Assembly: GCF_000987775.1 (NCBI RefSeq)
Contig: NZ_LAHO01000001.1
Location: 186,001 to 250,000, forward strand
DNA: 64,000 nucleotides
Source of the DNA: Arsukibacterium ikkense
GTDB taxonomy: Bacteria > Pseudomonadota > Gammaproteobacteria > Enterobacterales > Alteromonadaceae
Reading direction: 5' to 3'
Positions within the stretch are counted from its first letter, which is position 1, and each line of letters opens with the position of its first letter. The position numbers and the translations under genes were made by a program. The notes below the pieces were generated by a model. It was not told the DNA's origin. It did no database searches and worked only from the letters and a program-made list of their open reading frames with translations. Positions 19,089 through 29,099 of the stretch are shown one piece after another.

Positions 19089-20243
19089 ATGCTTAATTTC
19101 TCGTATCAAAATCCTACCCGCATTGTGTTTGGTAAAGATCAGCTTAGCCAGTTAGCTAAACTTATTCCCGCAGGCAGTAAGGTGCTGTTGTTGTATGGTG
19201 GCGGTTCAATCAAACATAATGGCGTGTATGATCAGGTGGTATCAGCCCTTAGCGGCTTTGACTGGCAGGAGTTCAGTGGCATTGAGCCCAACCCCAGCTT
19301 TGAAACCCTGATGCGGGCCGCTGATTTAGTACGCGAGCAGAAAATTGATTTTCTGTTGCCGGTAGGTGGTGGCAGTGTGATTGACGGGGCTAAATTTGTT
19401 GCGGCAGCCGCGGTATACCCGGGCGATGCCTGGGATATTCTGGCCAACCGCGGTAAGGTGGCAAATGCAGTGGCATTAGGTTGTGTGCTGACGTTGCCAG
19501 CGACGGGTACCGAGAGCAATGGCAATTCGGTGGTTACCCGCTATGATACCCAGCAAAAATTGTCGTTCAGCAGCCCACTGGTGTACCCACTGTTTGCTAT
19601 TCTCGACCCGACCGTGACCTTCAGCCTGCCACCACGGCAAGTAGCCAATGGTGTAGTGGATGCCTTTGTCCATGTGATCGAGCAGTACTTAACCTACCCG
19701 GTAAATGCGCCGGTACAAGACCGTTTTGCCGAAGGCTTATTGCAAACCCTGATTGAACAGGGCCCTAAGGCCCTTAGCCAGCCGGATGATTACGACGTAC
19801 GGGCAAATATTATGTGGGCCGCCACCATGGCGTTAAACGGTCTGATTGGCCAGGGCGTGCCACAAGACTGGGCCACTCATATGATCGGCCATGAAATTAC
19901 CGCCTTGTATGGCCTGGATCATGCGCAGACGCTGGCCATAGTATTGCCGGCATTAATGCAGCAGCAACGGGCGCAAAAGCGCGAGAAGCTATTGCAATTT
20001 GGCCGGCGGGTTTGGCAGCTGAATCATCAGGATGAAGAGCGCTTAATTGACGATACCATTAGCCACACCCGCACCTTTTTCGAGCAAATGGGTGTGCCAA
20101 CCCGCCTGGCCGATTACGGCATTGCCGCCGATGCGGTAGATAAGCTGATGGCTAAACTGGAAGCCAATGGCATGTTAAAGCTGGGTGAGCATGGCGATAT
20201 CAGCCTTGAGATATCGCGGCAGATTCTACAAAAAGCGGTGTAA
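19089..20243 (+). CDS. yqhD: NADPH-dependent aldehyde reductase YqhD (iron-type alcohol dehydrogenase)
   Basis: A 384-residue group III alcohol dehydrogenase. GGGS (VGGGSVIDGAKF) forms the nucleotide site; the metal ligands lie in NGVVDAFVHVIEQY and in GHEITALYGLDHAQTLAIVLPA. It is very similar over its whole length to E. coli YqhD, which reduces short-chain and lipid-peroxidation aldehydes with NADPH. ATG 19089 is chosen because TTGGAG lies seven bases before it and because it aligns with the E. coli start; an in-frame ATG at 19050 has no ribosome site. It is a single gene between a terminator and a structured intergenic element. Confidence 0.95.
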   Translation: MLNFSYQNPTRIVFGKDQLSQLAKLIPAGSKVLLLYGGGSIKHNGVYDQVVSALSGFDWQEFSGIEPNPSFETLMRAADLVREQKIDFLLPVGGGSVIDGAKFVAAAAVYPGDAWDILANRGKVANAVALGCVLTLPATGTESNGNSVVTRYDTQQKLSFSSPLVYPLFAILDPTVTFSLPPRQVANGVVDAFVHVIEQYLTYPVNAPVQDRFAEGLLQTLIEQGPKALSQPDDYDVRANIMWAATMALNGLIGQGVPQDWATHMIGHEITALYGLDHAQTLAIVLPALMQQQRAQKREKLLQFGRRVWQLNHQDEERLIDDTISHTRTFFEQMGVPTRLADYGIAADAVDKLMAKLEANGMLKLGEHGDISLEISRQILQKAV

Positions 20244-20282
20244 CGAGATTCAATCGGGGAGGGGGCTAATACCTGATGGGGC

Positions 20283-20440
20283 GACACAGAGTGTCTGAGC
20301 GAACGCGTAAGCGGTAGCGACAAATTCGTCTGGAACGAATTTGAACAGCTTAGCTGGCCCCAAGGGCGAAAGGCAGGATGCCTGACGTAGTTGCTGTGGC
20401 GAGCCCGGCAGGTGTTAGGACCCGGACTACGAGCTATCAT
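20283..20440 (+). repeat. Structured intergenic element with several short palindromes
   Basis: This non-coding stretch contains GACAC-AGA-GTGTC (20283-20295), CAAATTCGT-CTGGA-ACGAATTTG (20321-20343) and AGGCA-GGA-TGCCT (20371-20383). It is much more GC-rich than the flank on its right. The packing of stem-loops suggests a dispersed intergenic repeat or a structured RNA. No second copy was noticed in this window. Confidence 0.45.
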
Positions 20441-20454
20441 TTATAATTAGTCAG

Positions 20455-20480
20455 AAATAGCCATTAAGATGGCTATTTTA
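20455..20480 (+). terminator. Terminator-like hairpin upstream of dapB
   Basis: AAATAGCCAT and ATGGCTATTT form a perfect 10-bp stem with a TAAG loop, followed by TTA. It probably ends transcription from yqhD and the structured element. Confidence 0.6.
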
Positions 20481-20543
20481 CTTCCTACTAATAGCGGCTT
20501 TTGCTTTAATAGCCGCCATTGTTCATTATTTTCAGAGTAAATT

Positions 20544-21353
20544 ATGCCAGCTATTGGAATTTTCGGCGCGAACGGCCGCATGGGTCGCGCCCTTACCACT
20601 GTTGCCAACGAGCAGCAGTTAAACTTAACTGCGGCCACTGTGCGTGCCGGTTCGTCATTAATTGGCGTCGATGCCGGTGAGTTGGCCGGTTGTGGCAAGC
20701 TGGGGCTGGCGTTAAGCGAAACGGGCACGAATAGCATTAACAGTGCCGACATCTGGGTCGACTTTACCATGCCCGAGGCTATGCTGACGCATCTGCAGTT
20801 AGCGGTGGCGGCGAAAAAAGCCATGGTAATAGGTGTTACCGGCTTAACCGATGCACAGTATCAGCAGCTACAGCAAGCCAGTGAGCATATACCTATCGTT
20901 TGGGCACCTAATATGAGCGTTGGCGTTAACCTGCTGCTGCATCTGGTGCAAACCGCGGCACGGGTAATGGGTCAGACAGCTGATATTGAAATTATTGAAG
21001 CGCATCACCGCTATAAAAAAGACGCGCCCTCGGGCACGGCTATGGCCATTGGCGCCACTATTGCCAAAACCCTGGGCCGCGATTTAAGCCAGGTGGCGGT
21101 GTATGGCCGTGAGGGCATTACCGGTGAGCGCAAGCAACAAAGTATCGGCTTTGCCACGGTGCGCGGTGGCGATATTATTGGCGATCATACTGCCCTGTTT
21201 GCAGATTTAGGTGAAAGGCTGGAAATCAGCCACAAAGCTTCCAGCCGTAACACCTTTGCCCAAGGCGCACTGCGCGCTGCTTTGTGGTTGCAAAATAAAC
21301 AGCCAGGACTTTATTCTATGCAACAAGTGCTGGGATTGGCCGACTTAACATAA
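20544..21353 (+). CDS. dapB: 4-hydroxy-tetrahydrodipicolinate reductase
   Basis: A 269-residue cytoplasmic enzyme of the lysine and diaminopimelate pathway, reducing 4-hydroxy-tetrahydrodipicolinate with NAD(P)H. The nucleotide-binding [10 protein letters not shown] is at residues 7-16 and the substrate/catalytic segment is [13 protein letters not shown]. Length and ends match E. coli DapB. It precedes carA by 232 nt, the order seen in many gammaproteobacteria. Confidence 0.98.
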   Translation: MPAIGIFGANGRMGRALTTVANEQQLNLTAATVRAGSSLIGVDAGELAGCGKLGLALSETGTNSINSADIWVDFTMPEAMLTHLQLAVAAKKAMVIGVTGLTDAQYQQLQQASEHIPIVWAPNMSVGVNLLLHLVQTAARVMGQTADIEIIEAHHRYKKDAPSGTAMAIGATIAKTLGRDLSQVAVYGREGITGERKQQSIGFATVRGGDIIGDHTALFADLGERLEISHKASSRNTFAQGALRAALWLQNKQPGLYSMQQVLGLADLT

Positions 21354-21528
21354 GCTTTTGAGCAACTAAAGATAAAAACGTGTTAAAGCAGGTATTTTTG
21401 TAAAAAAATAAAATAGCCATAGCCAAAAGTACGCTTTTCGCCTAAAATAAGCAGGTTTGCCCGGCCTCTGGCTTGCGCCATTTGCCCGGGCCTCTCACCC
21501 GATAACAACGGGATAAGAATTTTGGGTC

Positions 21529-21568
21529 AAAACGGGTTGTAAACACAGTGAGTTTTCGCCCGTTTTTT
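21529..21568 (+). promoter_or_regulatory. Attenuator-like hairpin in the carA leader
   Basis: AAAACGGG (21529-21536) can pair with CCCGTTTT, the second arm running into six T (21563-21568). AAAC/GTTT can extend the stem inside the loop. The T-run is just before the carA ribosome site GGAGG, where termination would control carAB. A 13-codon GTG frame starts inside the loop and ends on the carA start codon. Confidence 0.5.
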
Positions 21569-21585
21569 GCTGTTTGGAGGTTATT

Positions 21586-22716
21586 TTGACTAAGTCCGCC
21601 CTGCTCGTACTGGAAGACGGCACCGTATTTCACGGTACAGCCATTGGCGCTGAAGGAGTTTCTGTAGGTGAGGTGGTGTTTAACACCTCGATGACCGGGT
21701 ATCAGGAAATATTGACTGATCCCTCATACGCAGAGCAGATTGTAACACTTACTTACCCGCACATTGGTAATACCGGCACCAATAGTGAAGACGAAGAATC
21801 CGGACAAGTCTGGGCCAAGGGCCTGATTATCCGTGACCTTCCTCTGTTAGCCAGTAACTTTCGTAACCAACTCTCTCTTAGTCAATACTTGTCACAACAT
21901 AACATTCTTGGCATCGCCGATATCGACACCCGTAAGCTTACCCGTATTCTGCGTGAAAAAGGCGCCCAAAACGGCTGCATTATGGCAGGTGATAATCTGG
22001 ATCAAGCCAAAGCACTGCAACTGGCCCAGGGCTTTGCCGGTTTAGCCGGTATGGATTTAGCCAAAGAAGTCAGCGTTAAACAACCCTATCAGTGGACTGA
22101 AGGCAGTTGGCTGTTAGGTGAAGGCCACCGGCCAGCCGCGGCGCAGCAGTTTCATGTCGTTGCTTATGATTTTGGCGTAAAGCGCAATATTTTGCGCATG
22201 CTGGCCGATCGCGGCTGCAAGCTGACTGTGGTGCCGGCGCAAACTCCGGCCAGTGAGGTATTGGCGCTTAACCCTGACGGCGTTTTCTTGTCGAATGGCC
22301 CTGGCGATCCGGCCCCTTGTGAGTATGCTATCGACGCTATTAAAACCTTGTTAGACAATGATATCCCGCTGTTTGGTATTTGTTTAGGCCATCAGTTACT
22401 GGCGCTGGCCAGTGGTGCTAAAACCTCGAAAATGAAATTTGGCCACCACGGTGCTAACCACCCGGTGCAAAATCTCGACACTAAAAAAGTGCTGATCACT
22501 GCGCAAAACCACGGTTTTGCGGTAGATGAAGCCACCTTACCGGCCAGTTTAAGGGCCACCCATAAATCGCTGTTTGATGGTTCTTTGCAGGGCATTCACC
22601 GCACCGACAAGCCGGCATTTAGTTTTCAGGGCCACCCTGAAGCCAGTCCGGGTCCGCATGAAGCCGCTGAGCTGTTCGACCACTTTATTGCGCTGATGCA
22701 ACAGCATAAAGCCTAA
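21586..22716 (+). CDS. carA: Carbamoyl-phosphate synthase small (glutaminase) subunit
   Basis: The 376-residue subunit hydrolyses glutamine and passes ammonia to CarB for arginine and pyrimidine synthesis. The nucleophile is the Cys in GICLGHQ, with the His/Glu partners in [14 protein letters not shown]. The start is TTG 21586, six bases after GGAGG; the protein then begins [12 protein letters not shown], like E. coli CarA. A TTG at 21574 lies upstream of the ribosome site and is unlikely. carB follows after 30 nt. Confidence 0.98.
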   Translation: MTKSALLVLEDGTVFHGTAIGAEGVSVGEVVFNTSMTGYQEILTDPSYAEQIVTLTYPHIGNTGTNSEDEESGQVWAKGLIIRDLPLLASNFRNQLSLSQYLSQHNILGIADIDTRKLTRILREKGAQNGCIMAGDNLDQAKALQLAQGFAGLAGMDLAKEVSVKQPYQWTEGSWLLGEGHRPAAAQQFHVVAYDFGVKRNILRMLADRGCKLTVVPAQTPASEVLALNPDGVFLSNGPGDPAPCEYAIDAIKTLLDNDIPLFGICLGHQLLALASGAKTSKMKFGHHGANHPVQNLDTKKVLITAQNHGFAVDEATLPASLRATHKSLFDGSLQGIHRTDKPAFSFQGHPEASPGPHEAAELFDHFIALMQQHKA

Positions 22717-22746
22717 GCAAACACGAATTACGGAGATATAGCTGCG

Positions 22747-25964
<3,218 letters not shown>

Positions 25965-25968
<4 letters not shown>

Positions 25969-26441
25969 GTCAAATTCCGATGACAGTGCAGGGTGCAGAA
26001 GCATTGCGCCTGGAGCTGCATGAGCTTAAATCGGTAAAACGGCCGATAATTATTCAGGCAATTGCCGAAGCGCGCGCCCATGGCGATTTAAAAGAAAATG
26101 CCGAATATCATGCTGCCCGTGAGCAGCAGGGTTTTTGTGAAGGCCGCATTCAGGATATTGAAGGCAAGTTATCCAACGCCCAGATCATCGATATCAGTAA
26201 AATGCCCAATACCGGCAAGGTGATTTTTGGTTCAACCGTCACCATTTTAAATCTGGATACGGACGAACAAGTCACTTATCGGATTGTCGGTGACGACGAA
26301 GCCGATATCAAAAATAACCTGATTTCGGTCAATTCGCCGATCGCCCGTGGTTTGATTGGTAAAACAACTGACGATGTGGTTAACATTACTACGCCCAAAG
26401 GCGTGGTGGAGTTTGAAATTACCGACGTTAAATATATCTAA
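25965..26441 (+). CDS. greA: Transcription elongation factor GreA
   Basis: A 158-residue factor that rescues backtracked RNA polymerase by stimulating cleavage of the nascent RNA. The N-terminal coiled coil has the acidic tip in [15 protein letters not shown]; the C-terminal FKBP-like domain contains [16 protein letters not shown]. The ATG overlaps the carB stop by four bases, so it is coupled to carAB, and a strong terminator follows. Confidence 0.99.
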
Positions 26442-26461
26442 CGGTGTTAGCCGGTTGGAAT

Positions 26462-26494
26462 AAAAAAACGCCAGGCTAGCCCTGGCGTTTTTTT
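26462..26494. terminator. Bidirectional terminator between greA and the sigma-factor gene
   Basis: CGCCAGG and CCTGGCG pair around CTAGC, with seven A on one side and seven T on the other, so it works in both directions. It serves greA on the plus strand and the convergent sigma-factor gene on the minus strand, whose stop codon touches its edge. Confidence 0.93.
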
Positions 26495-27629
26495 AGCCCC
26501 AGAACCAGCGGCCACTGCACATTAAGCCAATAATTAAGCCGCTATAGCCGGCTACACCACCACCAAGCATGCCAATCCAGCACCATAAGCGGTTACGCTG
26601 ATAGGTTTTTTTTGCTTTTTCATCCTGTTGTGCCCTGGCTTGTAAGCGCGGTTTAATGCTTCGCCAGACCCCATATTGCAGATAAGCGAGGCCGGCTAAC
26701 AACAGGCTGAAGCTAAGCACCGGTGCCACTGCGCCAGCGGTAAACTGATAGGCCAGCGCAAGCAAAATACCGCTCAGTAGCACCCAGCCAATACTGATAT
26801 TGCGGTATTTCAGTAGCTGCTGCCGCTCCTGTATACTTTCGGCCCGCTTTAACGGCTGGCGCATACCCAGTATCACCCCCAGCACCCCGCCCAGCGCGCC
26901 GAGCATAGCGCCGCCAAACAGCCAGCCGAATTTGGCCAGGCCACTGCTGTTAGCAGCAAAGGCACTGGCTGATGCGGCGGCCACCGGTGGGCTGGCCAGC
27001 GTTAGTGCACTGCAGATGGCGGTGGTTAAGCCCAGCCCTGGTGCAGTGCTTAAAATAAGCTTGCCGTATTTGGCCAGTAGCTGTTCTTTTAATAACTCTC
27101 GCACCCGCTGCAATTTTTTGCGCACATTGCTCTCGCTTAGCCCCAGAAGCTCAGCTACCTGCTGGCTGTTTTGCTCTTCGCGGTAAAACAGCAGCACAAT
27201 TTCCCGGCTATCTGCCGGTAACTGGCTGATAAAATCCGCCATTATCTGGTTTTGCTGAGTTTGAGCTAAGTCGTCACTGAGCTCAGTGTCGCTGGCAAAC
27301 CCGGCCAATATGGCTTCTGCTTGCTCACCACCTACTTTGCGGTTGACTTTATTATCCCGCAGATAATTAAAGGCGCGGTAACGGGTAACCTGGCGCAGCC
27401 AGGGTAAAAAGCTGGCTGGGTTTTGCAAGCTGGGCAGCTGTTGCCAGCAGTGAATAAACACCTGCTGGGTAATATCTTCGCTGGCATCTAAGTCTTTGAC
27501 GATGGCCAGCGCTATGCTGCTGATACTGCGCTGGCAGCGCGTTACCAGCCGGCTAAAGGCATTAATATCACCCTGCTGTGCCGCTGTCACATCTGGTAGC
27601 AGTTGCTGCTCGGTAATCGACATGCTCAT
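26493..27629 (-). CDS. ECF-like sigma-70 factor fused to a C-terminal membrane domain
   Basis: A 378-residue protein. Residues 12-90 are sigma region 2 (SEDITQQVFIHCWQQLP), and residues 130-185 are region 4 with the helix-turn-helix QQVAELLGLSESNVRKKLQR. The remaining half is membranous, with hydrophobic helices at about 193-215, 228-252, 275-295, 297-318 and 350-372. A sigma factor tethered to the membrane might be released or silenced by its own anchor, taking the place of an anti-sigma factor; that is inference. It starts 4 nt after the end of a deleted hydrolase gene, so the two share a transcript. An in-frame Met three codons in is an alternative start. Confidence 0.82.
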   Translation of the reverse strand: MSMSITEQQLLPDVTAAQQGDINAFSRLVTRCQRSISSIALAIVKDLDASEDITQQVFIHCWQQLPSLQNPASFLPWLRQVTRYRAFNYLRDNKVNRKVGGEQAEAILAGFASDTELSDDLAQTQQNQIMADFISQLPADSREIVLLFYREEQNSQQVAELLGLSESNVRKKLQRVRELLKEQLLAKYGKLILSTAPGLGLTTAICSALTLASPPVAAASASAFAANSSGLAKFGWLFGGAMLGALGGVLGVILGMRQPLKRAESIQERQQLLKYRNISIGWVLLSGILLALAYQFTAGAVAPVLSFSLLLAGLAYLQYGVWRSIKPRLQARAQQDEKAKKTYQRNRLWCWIGMLGGGVAGYSGLIIGLMCSGRWFWG

Positions 27630-27633
27630 AGTG

Positions 27634-27963
27634 TTAGTCCTTTAAGGCTGCAGCGATGCGTTGGGTAAGCCAATCGGGTTGATCCAGCATGATAAAATGC
27701 CGTGAGTCGGCATTAAACTCAAGTGTAGCCCTGGCGATAGTATCAATTTGTTGCTGATACAGTGCGGTTTGCCGCCATACCCGGGCGTCAGACAGTAACC
27801 CCGGGATCAGAATCACCGGCTTACCACTGCCGATAACCTCGACGTTAAAACTACTGGCTGGTGTCGTGTCGGCTTTCAGATTACTGCTGAGCATACCGGC
27901 AACGATAGTCATCGTAATGGCGAAGTAGGTCCAGAAACCGGGTTGTTTTTTAGTGCTGTTCAT
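27634..27963 (-). pseudogene. Alpha/beta hydrolase with the catalytic centre deleted
   Basis: A 109-residue frame with a hydrophobic N-terminal segment (about 11-30). It keeps the start of the hydrolase fold (GSGKPVILIPGLLSDARVW) and the end (DSRHFIMLDQPDWLTQ, including the likely catalytic His). The middle 150-200 residues, with the nucleophile Ser and the acid, are missing and the reading frame is kept. Family members are usually 250-300 residues. It cannot be a working hydrolase. It lies directly before the sigma-factor gene and may survive only for its transcription or translation signals. Confidence 0.7.
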
Positions 27964-28057
27964 ACGTGTTCCTTAGTAATAAGTGAGTGACATTACTAAG
28001 TACCGGCAGCCTGAAGTGCTGTGACAAAAAAGCGTAAAAATATTTAGGATTGAAAGT

Positions 28058-28131
28058 TGGAGCGGGTGGCGGGAATCGAACCCGTGTTTAAAGCTTGGGA
28101 AGCTTTCGTTCTACCATTGAACTACACCCGC
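28058..28131 (-). tRNA. tRNA-Gly (anticodon CCC)
   Basis: Read on the minus strand, the acceptor stem GCGGGTG pairs with CACCCGC. The anticodon arm is AAAGC-TTCCCAA-GCTTT, giving anticodon CCC, and the T loop is GGTTCGATTCC. CCA is encoded at the 3' end (28058-28060). The sequence is close to E. coli glyU. Confidence 0.95.
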
Positions 28132-28160
28132 AATTCAAAAAAGTGGCGTAACTGCGGCTA

Positions 28161-28189
28161 AATTAATGGAGTAGCCAGCTTACTGTCAA
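28161..28189 (-). promoter_or_regulatory. Possible promoter of tRNA-Gly
   Basis: On the minus strand a perfect -35 TTGACA (28184-28189) is followed after 17 nt by TTAATT (28161-28166), a weak -10. The distance to the tRNA 5' end is about 30 nt. Confidence 0.5.
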
Positions 28190-28293
28190 TGCATACCCGA
28201 CAATAAATACCTTGTGGTTTTTGTACGGTAATGGTTTGCGCCTATAAGCACGACGTTATAAAGTGTCGCGATAAATATGCTGGAGAAGAGCTA

Positions 28294-28398
28294 ATGAACA
28301 GCGCAGCAAGACATGGTGCCTTTGTTTATACCAACGATATAACAGCGCTTGCTAAGTTTCACCCGGTGCGCTTTTCTATGCACGTTGCTGTGCAATGA
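28294..28398 (+). pseudogene. 34-codon remnant of a VOC (glyoxalase-like) gene
   Basis: GGAGAAGAG precedes an ATG opening a 34-codon frame. Its residues GAFVYTNDITALAKFH...FSMHV resemble the first strand and helix of VOC/glyoxalase proteins (pattern GAFxYxxDLxxLxxFYxxVFGMxV). The frame ends in TGA overlapping the next ATG (ATGA). It is probably the 5' end of a lost gene whose strong ribosome site now feeds the HD-domain gene by translational coupling. Confidence 0.5.
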
Positions 28399-29018
28399 TG
28401 CAGTATGAAAAGCAGTTTGTTGACTATATTCAAACTGAAATGCGCCAGGATATCGCTCATGATCTGAACCATGTTTTAAGAGTAGTGAGCACGGCCAAAA
28501 ACCTGACTGAACAAGAAGGGGCCTGCCTGGAAGTGGTGTTACCCTCGGCGTATTTGCATGACTGCTTTTCATTTCCTAAAAATCACCCTGAACGTGCGCA
28601 AAGCTCTGGCGTGGCTGCAGAGAAAGCTATTGGTTTTCTCTCGTCAATTGGTTACCCGGCTGTGTATTTTGAAGCGGTGAGGCATGCGATAGTGGCGCAT
28701 AGTTTCAGTGCCAATGTGCCGCCACACAGTTTGGAAGCAAAAATTGTGCAGGATGCTGACAGGTTAGATGCGCTTGGCGCCATTGGCATTGCCAGATGTT
28801 TGCAAGTTAATACCAGCTTAGGCGTCGGCCTTTACCAGAGTGAGGATCCGTTTTGTACGCAGCGCCAGCCTGATGATGGCAGCTATGCCATTGATCATTT
28901 TTATAACAAGTTATTTAAACTGGCCGGTACCATGCATACTGCATCAGCCAAAGCCGAGGCCGAAAAGCGAATTGCCTTTATGCAGGCGTATTTGCGCCAA
29001 CTTGGCACAGAGCTGTAA
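28395..29018 (+). CDS. yedJ: HD-domain phosphohydrolase, YedJ-like
   Basis: A 207-residue cytoplasmic protein. The HD metal ligands are in AHDLNHVLRV, the His-Asp pair in YLHDCFS, and the last Asp in QDADRLDALGAIGIAR. The order and the segments KNHPERAQSS, AHSFSANVPP and EAKIVQDADRL closely match E. coli YedJ, a putative HD hydrolase of unknown substrate. There is no ribosome site of its own before ATG 28395; the start overlaps the stop of the small frame upstream, so coupling is likely. ATG 28398 is an alternative. Confidence 0.85.
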   Translation: MMQYEKQFVDYIQTEMRQDIAHDLNHVLRVVSTAKNLTEQEGACLEVVLPSAYLHDCFSFPKNHPERAQSSGVAAEKAIGFLSSIGYPAVYFEAVRHAIVAHSFSANVPPHSLEAKIVQDADRLDALGAIGIARCLQVNTSLGVGLYQSEDPFCTQRQPDDGSYAIDHFYNKLFKLAGTMHTASAKAEAEKRIAFMQAYLRQLGTEL

Positions 29019-29099
29019 CCGCCGAGAACCAAAAAGATAAATTTGCTTTAATAGCGCACAATTTTTATGCTGCAGTAACGTTAAGAATGGAAGCGCAGC

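Noticed and set aside
20114..20440. 108-codon minus-strand frame
   Set aside because: It runs through the structured element and into the end of yqhD; the protein has no family features and the frame follows from GC-rich palindromes.
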